NCBI RefSeq assembly: GCF_014202935.1
Contig: NZ_JACHHX010000020.1
Span: forward strand, 1-53,683
DNA: 53,683 nucleotides
DNA from: Rehaibacterium terrae
GTDB lineage: Bacteria; Pseudomonadota; Gammaproteobacteria; Xanthomonadales; Xanthomonadaceae
Direction of reading: 5' to 3'
Under the pieces are notes generated by a model. That model was not told the origin of the DNA, made no database searches, and saw nothing but the letters and a program-made list of their open reading frames with translations. This document shows positions 1 to 10,775 of the stretch, piece after piece. Each line of letters opens with the position of its first letter. The stretch's first letter is position 1. The position numbers and the translations under genes are program-made.

Positions 1-111
1 GGCAACGACGGTGTGATTTTCCGGGGATTCGCGCAGTCGTCCAAGGGGGGCCAAGCCAAGCCCGCTGCGGAGTTCGTGCATTTTGCAGGGCCGACGAATT
101 CGCGCCACTCG
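1..111. other. Trailer-side flank of CRISPR array
   Basis: No repeat copy is seen here. If the array continued, the next repeat would fall near base 39, so the leader-distal end of the array is at 112. No gene is recognised in this short stretch. Confidence 0.5.
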
Positions 112-3100
112 GCTTCAATGAGGCCGCGGCTGTTCGCCGCGGATCACCGCACATCGGCATGCGTTCATGGCACGAGGAGACCGGCGCTTCAATGAGGCCG
201 CGGCTGTTCGCCGCGGATCACACTAGTGCTGCGGAATGGCTTTACAGAGACGTACAGACAGCTTCAATGAGGCCGCGGCTGTTCGCCGCGGATCACCGGC
301 TGCTTTCGCGGCGATGCTGCACCGACCTCATGCGCTTCAATGAGGCCGCGGCTGTTCGCCGCGGATCACTGCGTCGGCGATGTAGCACCCCTGGGGGGCG
401 GCGAAGCTTCAATGAGGCCGCGGCTGTTCGCCGCGGATCACAGCGACAGGCCATCGAATCGGCGCTGATCCTCTACCGGCTTCAATGAGGCCGCGGCTGT
501 TCGCCGCGGATCACGGATCGATGCGTTACTGGCTCCATCGAGTCATAGTGGCTTCAATGAGGCCGCGGCTGTTCGCCGCGGATCACGCCGAAGTCGCTAG
601 CGCCCTGCGCGACAGCCACACCGCTTCAATGAGGCCGCGGCTGTTCGCCGCGGATCACCAAGTACTGGGGCCGATGGTCTGCATCTTGCGAACGCTTCAA
701 TGAGGCCGCGGCTGTTCGCCGCGGATCACCGACGGGGCCATATTCATCTTGGGTTGTTCTAAACTCGCTTCAATGAGGCCGCGGCTGTTCGCCGCGGATC
801 ACACATCGTGGGCGTCGATGGCTGGGCCGTGGAGGTCGCTTCAATGAGGCCGCGGCTGTTCGCCGCGGATCACCGATCATAATGAACGACAAACAATTTC
901 CGGAGAACCCGGCCGCTTCAATGAGGCCGCGGCTGTTCGCCGCGGATCACAAGAGGTCAAGATTAAAATGCTTGACCACCTTCAAGCTTCAATGAGGCCG
1001 CGGCTGTTCGCCGCGGATCACCCGCCAGGGGCACGCCTCCGGGTCGCCACCCCGGAGGCTTCAATGAGGCCGCGGCTGTTCGCCGCGGATCACGGTTCTC
1101 GCCAGTGCACCGGGTCTATGACCTACGGCGGCTTCAATGAGGCCGCGGCTGTTCGCCGCGGATCACCGGCGCTGTAGCGCGATGGGATGTCCTGGATGCA
1201 CCAGCTTCAATGAGGCCGCGGCTGTTCGCCGCGGATCACTGGTGTTCGTGCTGTGGGCTATGTGAGCTATACGCCGGCTTCAATGAGGCCGCGGCTGTTC
1301 GCCGCGGATCACGAGGTAGGTCTCTTTCTGCAGCGGCGCGGTAGTGCGGCTTCAATGAGGCCGCGGCTGTTCGCCGCGGATCACAGTCGTCCATCCGCGC
1401 GGGCACCCGCGGCAACATCATGCTTCAATGAGGCCGCGGCTGTTCGCCGCGGATCACGGTAATGGCGGCGTAGGCTTTGCACACCGCACGCTCGCTTCAA
1501 TGAGGCCGCGGCTGTTCGCCGCGGATCACACACAGGCTTGCGGAAACCGAGAATCTTGGCGACCGCTTCAATGAGGCCGCGGCTGTTCGCCGCGGATCAC
1601 TTCGTCGTGCAGTACGATACACTGCATCTGTCGGCGTGCTTCAATGAGGCCGCGGCTGTTCGCCGCGGATCACGTCTATCAAGGGCCGGTTTTCCAGCCC
1701 GAGACCAGGCTTCAATGAGGCCGCGGCTGTTCGCCGCGGATCACGCCGCAGAAGCCGCCGAACGGACCGCAGAGGCCGCCGCTTCAATGAGGCCGCGGCT
1801 GTTCGCCGCGGATCACGAACTCATGGGACATGCGCTCGAGCGCGGCTTGAACAGGCTTCAATGAGGCCGCGGCTGTTCGCCGCGGATCACACGACGGCAC
1901 GTTCACGGGATACCTGGCGGTCTTCGAGCTTCAATGAGGCCGCGGCTGTTCGCCGCGGATCACCAGGTAGCGGCCGATCCCCCACAACACGGCCGCACGC
2001 TTGCTTCAATGAGGCCGCGGCTGTTCGCCGCGGATCACGGCGGGATCGCCCGCAACCGCGAGCGGCAAAAGCAGGCTTCAATGAGGCCGCGGCTGTTCGC
2101 CGCGGATCACGCTGCGTGGCGAGTTGAGGGGCGAGCTGCACTTCGAGCTTCAATGAGGCCGCGGCTGTTCGCCGCGGATCACGGCCTGATCCTCTCGTGC
2201 ACGCGCGTAGAGCTGGGCAAGCTTCAATGAGGCCGCGGCTGTTCGCCGCGGATCACCCGGTAGCGCGTATGCAAGGAGTCGCGCCCCTTGGCAGCTTCAA
2301 TGAGGCCGCGGCTGTTCGCCGCGGATCACGGGACCGAGGTTATCCCGGGTCGTGTCGTCGGAACGGAGCTTCAATGAGGCCGCGGCTGTTCGCCGCGGAT
2401 CACCGGCGAATCGCCACCGAACCCGACGGCCGGATACCCGCTTCAATGAGGCCGCGGCTGTTCGCCGCGGATCACTTGCCTTGTGGAAGGCTCAACGAAC
2501 CCGACGCTAAAGGCTTCAATGAGGCCGCGGCTGTTCGCCGCGGATCACCCGGTGAGCAACAGCTTTGGAATCGCGCACATCTGGCTTCAATGAGGCCGCG
2601 GCTGTTCGCCGCGGATCACAAGAAGAGGGCTACTTTGTGTACCACAAAGGTACTTTGAGGCTTCAATGAGGCCGCGGCTGTTCGCCGCGGATCACGACCC
2701 ATTGCAGCGCGATGGACCCATCCGGCCGGTGCTTCAATGAGGCCGCGGCTGTTCGCCGCGGATCACCTTTGGAACGAAGGCCGACCGTTTGTCGTCCTCG
2801 GAGCTTCAATGAGGCCGCGGCTGTTCGCCGCGGATCACGCGTCTCGCTGGATGCGGCGGTGACCAAGGTGTTCTTGCTTCAATGAGGCCGCGGCTGTTCG
2901 CCGCGGATCACCCTCCTCCAGCACCACCGGCATCGCCTCGTTCGAGAGGCTTCAATGAGGCCGCGGCTGTTCGCCGCGGATCACGCCCATGACATCGTCG
3001 ATCATGCGCTCGACGGAAAGCTTCAATGAGGCCGCGGCTGTTCGCCGCGGATCACCCGCCCCTGACGCTCGGCCTCTGTCATCAGGTAGCCGGCTTCAAT

Positions 3101-4438
3101 GAGGCCGCGGCTGTTCGCCGCGGATCACAGGGGCAGGTGCAGGAATTCACTGGCATCAAGACGGGCTTCAATGAGGCCGCGGCTGTTCGCCGCGGATCAC
3201 TCGTCCTGTAGCACGTGGCGCTCAAGCCGACAATGCGGCTTCAATGAGGCCGCGGCTGTTCGCCGCGGATCACACGGCAGGATGCGCAAGCTCGCGCCGG
3301 AAGATTGGCTTCAATGAGGCCGCGGCTGTTCGCCGCGGATCACATGAATGGCGAGAGCGGCATTGTCACCGCCATCGAGCTTCAATGAGGCCGCGGCTGT
3401 TCGCCGCGGATCACATGCGCAGCCAGTCCTTCACGTCCTGCACAGTAGGTGAGCTTCAATGAGGCCGCGGCTGTTCGCCGCGGATCACTTGCTTCCGGGG
3501 CCGCAGGCGGGAGTGGACTGGCTCGCTTCAATGAGGCCGCGGCTGTTCGCCGCGGATCACCTTCACCTTATCTCGACTAAGCGCCTCGGTGACACCTCGC
3601 TTCAATGAGGCCGCGGCTGTTCGCCGCGGATCACCGCCAGCGGGCCAGGTACTTGATAGCGTTGCCTTCCAGGCTTCAATGAGGCCGCGGCTGTTCGCCG
3701 CGGATCACCTGCTTGTTCTGGCTGGCTCGCATACGTGGGCTTTTCTCGCTTCAATGAGGCCGCGGCTGTTCGCCGCGGATCACCAGTACGACAATACCAA
3801 TCGCGGCATTCTGTTCGAGCTTCAATGAGGCCGCGGCTGTTCGCCGCGGATCACATTGCATGGCCCCTTGGGTCGTAGGTTGATTACGCAGGCTTCAATG
3901 AGGCCGCGGCTGTTCGCCGCGGATCACCGTGGTGCGTCCTTGGCGCCTCACTCATCCCCGATAGGCTTCAATGAGGCCGCGGCTGTTCGCCGCGGATCAC
4001 AGAGCAATTGCTTTGTAAGCAATCGGTTGCCTGTTGCTTCAATGAGGCCGCGGCTGTTCGCCGCGGATCACCTGCTGCATCGCGAGCTGCTCGGGGTCGG
4101 AAATCCAGCTTCAATGAGGCCGCGGCTGTTCGCCGCGGATCACAGGTGTGGCCGCGCCGCTGGGCGGGGCCACACCTCAGGCTTCAATGAGGCCGCGGCT
4201 GTTCGCCGCGGATCACGCCACTCTGGCAGAGCGAGCCGGAACGGCCCTTGCGGACGCTTCAATGAGGCCGCGGCTGTTCGCCGCGGATCACCCAACACCA
4301 CGCCAGAAGGCGTCAGGGACGCCCTGAAGCTTCAATGAGGCCGCGGCTGTTCGCCGCGGATCACGCTCTCGGGCAGGTCGGGTGACTTGCTTTTCGGCGC
4401 GAGCTTCAATGAGGCCGCGGCTGTTCGCCGCGGATCAC
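112..4438 (-). CRISPR. CRISPR array, 60 repeats and 59 spacers (subtype I-G)
   Basis: A 36-nt repeat (plus strand begins GCTTCAATGAGG, ends CGCGGATCAC) occurs 60 times. I placed every start, from 112 to 4403, at steps of 70-77, so spacers are 34-41 nt. The copies look identical by eye, including both terminal ones. Each repeat has a 7-bp stem, CCGCGGC/GCCGCGG, around a TGTTC loop. Read on the minus strand the repeat ends ATTGAAGC, close to the ATTGAAAC end of many repeats that forms the crRNA 5' handle. I therefore infer transcription leftward, with the leader next to cas2 and the newest spacers near 4400. Spacer targets and PAM cannot be read from this window. Confidence 0.98.
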
Positions 4439-4541
4439 AGCCCCTCCGCAAAACCTTGACGAGCAAAGCCTTGTGCGTGGGCTTGCGAGCGCTCGTTTCG
4501 ACGTCCGGATTGAGCGGCAGCGATATGCGAGCAGCGTCGTA

Positions 4542-4571
4542 ACGATAGCTGGTAACTGTCTCATTTTTCAA
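4542..4571 (-). promoter_or_regulatory. Candidate leader promoter for pre-crRNA
   Basis: Minus strand: TTGAAA (4566-4571), 18 bp, TATCGT (4542-4547). It lies about 100 bp upstream of the first repeat and in the right direction. It was chosen by eye, and other starts are possible. Confidence 0.4.
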
Positions 4572-4581
4572 AGAGCGACCA

Positions 4582-4637
4582 GCTGCGAGCGCTGGCCGGG
4601 GCTGGCGCCACCACTCGAGCGCTCGCAGCGTGGTGGC
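4582..4637 (-). other. Interleaved inverted repeats (H-type pseudoknot geometry) downstream of cas2
   Basis: GCTGCGAGCGCT (4582-4593) is the exact reverse complement of 4618-4629. GCCACCAC (4607-4614) is the exact reverse complement of 4630-4637. The 5' arm of the second stem sits in the loop of the first, and its 3' arm abuts the first stem. This is pseudoknot order, or two mutually exclusive hairpins. The element begins about 38 nt past the cas2 stop. There is no T-run, so a simple intrinsic terminator is unlikely. Confidence 0.6.
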
Positions 4638-4675
4638 GGATGGGATGAGCATAGCGGAATGGCAAAGAGGTCGGC

Positions 4676-4966
4676 TCATACGATGACCGGGCTGCGCTGT
4701 ACGGGCTCGAAGCGCCCGCCCAGAGCGACAACCCGGGGCTTGACCCTGTCGGCAGGGCCGAGGTCGATCACGAGTAGGGCGTCGGTCGCCGGGGCGATGG
4801 CCGTATCGAGCAGTTGCAGCATCTCGGCGTGGCGTCGGCGACTGAGCCGGCACTGAAACACGGAAAGTTGCAGCCATTCACCGAAACCCTTCATCAGCTT
4901 GAATACCTGCCTCCAGCGCTTGGGGTCGCGGATGTCGTAGGTGACCAGGTACAGATGCTCGTCCAT
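4676..4966 (-). CDS. cas2: CRISPR-associated endoribonuclease-fold protein Cas2
   Basis: Cas2 pairs with Cas1 to form the integrase that inserts new spacers at the leader end of the array. The 96-residue length is normal for the family. The N-terminus has the first beta strand ending in an acidic residue (LYLVTYDIRD, Asp11), followed by the RW..V.K.MKGFGEWLQLSVFQC segment typical of Cas2. A GGAGAG ribosome-binding site precedes the ATG. The gene lies 33 bp after cas4-cas1 and is the last cas gene before the leader, so it is probably the end of the operon. Nothing looks damaged. Confidence 0.93.
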   Translation of the reverse strand: MDEHLYLVTYDIRDPKRWRQVFKLMKGFGEWLQLSVFQCRLSRRRHAEMLQLLDTAIAPATDALLVIDLGPADRVKPRVVALGGRFEPVQRSPVIV

Positions 4967-4999
4967 CGGTGTCTCTCCGATTGAGACTTCGGCCCGCCT

Positions 5000-6721
5000 T
5001 CAGCGGGTGGTGAAATTGGGATAGTCCTCGAGTTCACCGAGCAGAAACCGGCCCAGCAATCGCGCCTGCAACTCGAGCAGGCGCCGATAGTCGAGCCGGT
5101 AACCGAACAGGGGATGGGTGACCTCGTGGGACAGGCGCCGCTCGAAGGCGGCGATGAAGCGCTTGCGGCCGTCAGGCGCCAGGTTGACGCTGCCGGCGGC
5201 GCTGACGAAGTCGCTCGGATGGATTTCGCCGTTGTTGATCACCTGGATCACGACCGAATCGGCAAGCAGGGGGCGGAACGGCTCCATGAGGTCGAGCGCC
5301 AGCGCCGGACGGCCGTATCGCGGCTGATGGTAGAAACCGCGATACGGATCGAACCCAACCGCCTGCAGGCTCACGTGCAGGGTGCGGACCAGCAGGGTGT
5401 AGGCAAACGACAGCATGGCGTTGACCGGGTCGGTGGGCGGCCGGCGGTTGCGCTGGGTGAAGTCGAAGGCCTGCACAATGGCTTCGTCCTCGGCGGCGGC
5501 GGCGCGCAGCAGGCCACGGAAGTGGGCGAAGTAGATGGCTGCCGCATTGCCCTCGATGCCGAGCAGGGTCTCCAGCGAGTCGGCGCGCTCGGCCTGCTGC
5601 TGGATGCGCTTGAGGTCGGCCAGCGCACGCTCCGGCTTGTCTTGCGGTTTCCAGTTGCGGCGCAGCATGGTGCGCTGGTTGGCGATCTTGGCGACGACGA
5701 AGCCGCGCGCCAGACGCAGGCAGACGCGCTCATCGAAACTGGCGCGGTACTGCGCGGTGCGCAGTTCGACGTTCTTGTGGCCATTGCCGACGGTATGGCC
5801 ATAGAACCAGCCGCCGTAGCTGTGCCAGGTGACCGGAATGTCGCGCTGCATGAGCTCGGCCAGGCACGGTGTCGTGATGTACACGTTGCCCATCAGCACC
5901 ACTTGCGAGGTTTCGCCAATGCGTGCAGTGGCCAGAACATTGTGGTCCTTGCTGACCTCCAGCACCTCGCCTTTCTTGCTGAGCTTGGCGTTGTGCTGCT
6001 GAATGTATAGCGGAAGTGCTTCGTGACGCGATACCGCAAGCGGGCGCGGAGCCAGCTCGGGAGACTTGAGGAAACGAACCTCGTCGGGCAGGCAGATCGT
6101 CACCAGCGAACAGCGCGGGCACTTGGGGCTGTCTTCGAGCGGGGGAGGAATGCGTCCTCCGGCGGCCATGGCGCGCAGCTCGGCAATCGCCTTGCGGGTG
6201 AGTGCCAGCAGCTCCTCGTCGAACGTCACCCGCACACGCTCGCGGCTCTCGACGTAGTAGATCGCACCCTCCTCGCAGACATAGCCGTGTTCGCGCAGCA
6301 ACAAGCCCTGGGCGCAGAGCTGCACCCGCTCGGGGTCGTACACGCCGCGCGCGGTATGTGGCCGCTTGCCGCGCTTGTAATCCACCGGCGTCACGATGTT
6401 GCCCTCGCCCTCGATCAGGTCGAGCCTGGCGATGAGGCCGAGCTTGTTCGATGACAGGGTGATCGAACGGGCGTGGATCTCGATCCGTTCGGCCTCGGCC
6501 TGCTCCGCATCCGGCAGGTCGCCGGCCAGTTTATCCACCCGTTTGTGCCGGTGACGGCCCTCGATGGTGTCGGCCGATTCCATCCACTCGCCCTGCACCC
6601 ACATCAGGTAGGCCAGACGCGGGCAGTACACATGCTCGTTGAGCATCCGTACCGGGATCGGCGGCTGGTCGCCGGAAAGTTCGGGAAACGGCAGTTCCAG
6701 TTCGCCTTGTCTGGGCTCCAT
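5000..6721 (-). CDS. cas4-cas1: Cas4-Cas1 fusion, spacer acquisition nuclease/integrase
   Basis: This is a natural fusion characteristic of subtype I-G. Residues 1-215 are Cas4, a PD-(D/E)XK exonuclease that trims prespacers next to the PAM. It carries four Fe-S cysteines (C33, C201, C204, C210) and nuclease residues around D101, D114 and K116. Residues from about 225 are Cas1, the integrase, with candidate catalytic E390 (GIEGN), H465 (FYHQPRYG) and D477 (LALDLMEPF). Start: an in-frame TTG lies six bases upstream, but GGGGAGG at good spacing favours the ATG at 6721 (573 aa). The gene is intact. Upstream is a truncated csb2 rather than the full one, and GC resembles that fragment more than the intact effector genes. 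This suggests it belongs to the resident, older locus. Confidence 0.95.
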   Translation of the reverse strand: MEPRQGELELPFPELSGDQPPIPVRMLNEHVYCPRLAYLMWVQGEWMESADTIEGRHRHKRVDKLAGDLPDAEQAEAERIEIHARSITLSSNKLGLIARLDLIEGEGNIVTPVDYKRGKRPHTARGVYDPERVQLCAQGLLLREHGYVCEEGAIYYVESRERVRVTFDEELLALTRKAIAELRAMAAGGRIPPPLEDSPKCPRCSLVTICLPDEVRFLKSPELAPRPLAVSRHEALPLYIQQHNAKLSKKGEVLEVSKDHNVLATARIGETSQVVLMGNVYITTPCLAELMQRDIPVTWHSYGGWFYGHTVGNGHKNVELRTAQYRASFDERVCLRLARGFVVAKIANQRTMLRRNWKPQDKPERALADLKRIQQQAERADSLETLLGIEGNAAAIYFAHFRGLLRAAAAEDEAIVQAFDFTQRNRRPPTDPVNAMLSFAYTLLVRTLHVSLQAVGFDPYRGFYHQPRYGRPALALDLMEPFRPLLADSVVIQVINNGEIHPSDFVSAAGSVNLAPDGRKRFIAAFERRLSHEVTHPLFGYRLDYRRLLELQARLLGRFLLGELEDYPNFTTR

Positions 6722-6924
6722 GCGCAAGCCTCCCCGGCAGCTTTGCGCTGCCGCTCGAAATGCCGCTGCCTGCGCGGAACCACAGTTGGCGGCACTGCCA
6801 GATGCGTTCTCGGTGCTGGAATGGTAATGCTCCGGTCCGAACGCGATGGCTGTGGCTGATGTCCAGGCGCATCAGCCGCCATAGGGCGTAGCGTGTTTCG
6901 ACAAGTGCCCTCTCCAGGCTCACC

Positions 6925-7897
<973 letters not shown>

Positions 7898-7956
7898 AGT
7901 TACTCCTAAGTAATTTCCAAAGATATAGTGTCAACAGGCTGATCTGGTTCTGCTGT

Positions 7957-9477
7957 TCAGTAAACCGGCGTCATCAAGCCTAGCCCCATAAAACGCCCAT
8001 TGCCCAGAAGCAGGGGACCAGCCAATTTCTCTTTGAAGGTGAGTTCTACATGCCATAGACGATCCTCCGCGAACCTAGTCCCGCTGGCAAATGCTTCGGT
8101 CCGTGCTCCGCTTGCCGTAAACGGTTCCCGCTGAAGACGGATCGCATCCACCCTCGTTCGTACCCCAGCATGACGCAGCGCCTGAACTACTGCTGCTGCC
8201 GCTCTTTCCAGTCCGACTCTTCGCTCAGATCCTGTCTTCACTTGCGACCGCATGCGCGACCGACCGATCTGCCAGCTGCGGCTAGCAACAGGCAGCACAG
8301 CAGGTGTGACCGTACGCCAAACCCGGTAGAGTCTGTTGTCTTCGAGGGCATCTTCGAGAGCATAGTGTCGCAAGAATCCTGCGTCATCAGCCTTGACCAA
8401 CGTTGCAAGAATTTCTCCGGTTTCCTGATCGAAAACATCCAGTCCGGAGAATGCCCTAGCCACGACATCCGCACGCAGTGGACAAGTCGGTGGCACCTCG
8501 ACCAATACACGCCGGATCTCCTGATCGGCATGGAAATGCCCGATGGAGGGCAAAGGGATGATCCGAACACGATGCTCAGGTGGTATATCGTTAGTTCCGT
8601 CGGGCCTACGACCCACCAGCACACGGTCGATGTCGCCGGTGATCCCGGGCAACGCCTTTTTTAACCAGCCCACAGCACCATCGCGCAACTTGGCAACGAG
8701 AGCTGTGGTGCGTGTCAAAGGCCATGGCGCGAAGGCTCCTGTGGCGCTCTGAAGCTCGTAGAGCTGTCGCGAAGGCGGGTTGTTGTATGGAGTCTTCCGA
8801 AATCGGGGTGTGGGCGGTTTGCGAAAAACCACACAGACCGACTCACCCTCTTTCACATATCGGAATCGGTCGCCAAATGCTTCATAGCGAAGACAGAGGC
8901 TCTTGAGTGAACCGAGGCAAGGGGCCAGAAGCTCAATCTCACTGCTTCCAGCCGATGGACGGTAGAGGTGGCCTGGGTGCTTGGCAAACAAGTCTTTGAG
9001 CGCGCCATCATCAAGGACTTCACCCCACGCCCATGCCATATCAATACCACGCCCAAACTGGTAAAGGCGTTCTGCCAGCGAGCAAATCACCTTGGCATGT
9101 TCTCCGTCAGCTTCCTCCGTTAGAGACCATACGTAAAGAAAGGGAACCGCAGCGTCGAAATGCCAGGGTTTGAAGTGCTTCGTCGCGGTCCGAATTTTCG
9201 CCATTCTTTGCGGATCACCTCCGATTGCGTCGCTGTCGTTGTTTGGCATGTAGAACAAAACGCCACGACTGGGCTGCCTTGCAAGCGGTGCGGCTACGAG
9301 CGGCGGGTCCTGCCTTTCGAGCCACTCGAGCGCGTTTTTTTCTGTCTCCGCGAGCGGACCCCCGAGGCCAGCCCCCGCGACCAACGCCTGGAAGAGACGC
9401 GCGGGCGAAGGGGGCCAGTCGGCACAGCCGTGGTAGCGCCCGTCGTGCAGACGGATGTAAAGGACGAGTGCTTTCAT
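7957..9477 (-). CDS. csb2: Type I-G Cas5-Cas6 fusion protein Csb2 (intact)
   Basis: Csb2 (GSU0054 family) supplies both the Cas5-like subunit that caps the crRNA 5' handle in Cascade and the Cas6-like ribonuclease that cuts pre-crRNA in the repeat. At 506 residues it is full length. The N-terminus (MKALVLYIRLHDGRYHG.., then WPPSPARLFQALVA) is the RAMP/Cas5 part. The second half has RVRIIPLPSIGHFHAD, RRVLVEVPP, and ends with the glycine-rich loop GPLLLGNGRFMGLGLM of Cas6-like folds. The start ATG lies 5 bp after the csb1 stop, so translation is probably coupled. GC is clearly below the flanking cas fragments. It ends the effector cassette. Confidence 0.9.
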   Translation of the reverse strand: MKALVLYIRLHDGRYHGCADWPPSPARLFQALVAGAGLGGPLAETEKNALEWLERQDPPLVAAPLARQPSRGVLFYMPNNDSDAIGGDPQRMAKIRTATKHFKPWHFDAAVPFLYVWSLTEEADGEHAKVICSLAERLYQFGRGIDMAWAWGEVLDDGALKDLFAKHPGHLYRPSAGSSEIELLAPCLGSLKSLCLRYEAFGDRFRYVKEGESVCVVFRKPPTPRFRKTPYNNPPSRQLYELQSATGAFAPWPLTRTTALVAKLRDGAVGWLKKALPGITGDIDRVLVGRRPDGTNDIPPEHRVRIIPLPSIGHFHADQEIRRVLVEVPPTCPLRADVVARAFSGLDVFDQETGEILATLVKADDAGFLRHYALEDALEDNRLYRVWRTVTPAVLPVASRSWQIGRSRMRSQVKTGSERRVGLERAAAAVVQALRHAGVRTRVDAIRLQREPFTASGARTEAFASGTRFAEDRLWHVELTFKEKLAGPLLLGNGRFMGLGLMTPVY

Positions 9478-9482
9478 CGCAG

Positions 9483-10775
9483 TTACTCGGACTGGTTCCC
9501 CTTTTCCTCTTCCGCAACCTTTTTCTGAAGCAGCTTCTTGGCTGCATCGAGATTGAACTCGTACTTGAGCGCTGGCGACTTCTCTCCTTCTTGAGATTTC
9601 TCCCCATCTCCTTTAGGCCATTTCTCGTTGAACACGGCAGGCCACTTCGTACGGAATGGACCTGCTGTTTCCCTCGCATATTCTTTGATCGTCTCTACAT
9701 CCAGCCTGATCGGTGTCGGCTCGCCTCGTCGAGGGACCTCGTACCACGCGTCGCCGTTCTCCGCATAGCGCAACAAACAACCTTCGCGAAGGTAGAGTTC
9801 GATATCGGCGGTAGCAGCCATTAGGGAAAGGCCGAGGAGGTACTTGCGGATTTCAGTGGTTTCCTGGTCATTCTCGCCACGCAGGCCGCGGAGCGCCACG
9901 AGATTGACTGTCACCTCGCGCTCGATCGAACCTTTTACTAAAACACCTCCGAGGACGCGCGCCTCCGGATTCGGCAAACCGTCCCGATACTGCTGCACTT
10001 TGGTCTTGCGAAATGTCGCTGGCGCATCTGCGAGCCCTTTTTCCGAAAGATCTGTCTTTTTCGCCTTCGCCTCTTTCTTGAGTTCCTCTTGTTGCTCCTC
10101 ATCCAGCAGCTTCCAGATCGAGTTGAACTGAGCCGCCGCGTGGAGCGGTTCGACGTCCCAAGCGCGGATAATCGACCGCACAAGGCGCGGGCGTTTCTCG
10201 CCCGTGTTGCCACGGGAGTCCCAGACCCCGAAGACGAGTGACGTCGGAGCCACGGTGCATAACGGTCCTGCATCTCCTTGCTGGAGCCTCTTGAAAGCAG
10301 GCTCGATCAGCTTGAGCAGGTCTGGTGAGGACTGGACCACCGCGTCAGCGGCGCGGTGAGCAAGATCGAGCAGCGAGCGCGTCACTTCTCGCGGTTGCTT
10401 GCACTCCTTATTAGCCTTCTTCGCATTGCCAGCATTGCTCTTGCAGTTTTCGCATTCGCCGCATGCTTCCTTGTGGATAAGAATCTCGATCTGGGGGACA
10501 AGCCAGTCGTTGGGGTCCTTCGACTCCGACTTGAAGATCGGCTCGAGTCGGTTGGCCTGCGACCCTACACTGTCGATGGTCGCCACACGGGTACCATCCG
10601 ACAGGGTGTCGATGTTGTAGCCGATGTCTGCATAGGTCGGCGGGAAGATAATTCCGCTTTCCTCAACCGGCAGAAGACGCTGCTTCAGGCGCAAAGCCAC
10701 TGGGCCATCATTCATGGTAGCCCAGTTGTCCAGATCGTTCTCGGTTACCTGCTTTATATCGGTTGAGTCGTTCAT
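9483..10775 (-). CDS. csb1: Type I-G Cas7 backbone protein Csb1
   Basis: Csb1 (GSU0053 family) is the I-G Cas7 that polymerises along the spacer part of the crRNA to form the Cascade backbone. Family features seen: an N-terminal LRLKQRLLPVEE..IIFPPTYA.., the motif DSVGSQANRLEPIF (65-81), LLDLAHRAADAVVQSS, and a C-terminal ETTEIRKYLLGLSLMAAT helix. At 430 residues it is somewhat long. Residues about 100-128 carry four cysteines (C105, C108, C111, C125) in a Lys/Asn-rich loop that I do not remember from family members, and this may explain the extra length. The ATG overlaps the csb3 stop (ATGA), indicating coupling. A Glu/Lys-rich C-terminal tail follows residue 400. Confidence 0.9.
   Translation of the reverse strand: MNDSTDIKQVTENDLDNWATMNDGPVALRLKQRLLPVEESGIIFPPTYADIGYNIDTLSDGTRVATIDSVGSQANRLEPIFKSESKDPNDWLVPQIEILIHKEACGECENCKSNAGNAKKANKECKQPREVTRSLLDLAHRAADAVVQSSPDLLKLIEPAFKRLQQGDAGPLCTVAPTSLVFGVWDSRGNTGEKRPRLVRSIIRAWDVEPLHAAAQFNSIWKLLDEEQQEELKKEAKAKKTDLSEKGLADAPATFRKTKVQQYRDGLPNPEARVLGGVLVKGSIEREVTVNLVALRGLRGENDQETTEIRKYLLGLSLMAATADIELYLREGCLLRYAENGDAWYEVPRRGEPTPIRLDVETIKEYARETAGPFRTKWPAVFNEKWPKGDGEKSQEGEKSPALKYEFNLDAAKKLLQKKVAEEEKGNQSE

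Larger units (their letters stand above)
4439..4675 (-). promoter_or_regulatory. CRISPR leader and cas2-array intergenic region
   Basis: This 237-bp stretch separates cas2 from the first repeat on the inferred leader side. It contains a promoter-like pair and nested inverted repeats, listed separately. The palindrome CGAGCGCTCG occurs at 4486-4495 and again at 4616-4625. The leader role is inferred from repeat orientation and from adjacency to cas2. Confidence 0.6.

Noticed and set aside
112-4438. Many overlapping frames with repeated peptide SMRPRLFAADH or NEAAAVRRGS
   Set aside because: They are translations of the CRISPR repeat, not proteins.
5114-6010. 298-codon plus-strand frame
   Set aside because: It is antisense to the well-supported cas4-cas1 and shows no family motif.
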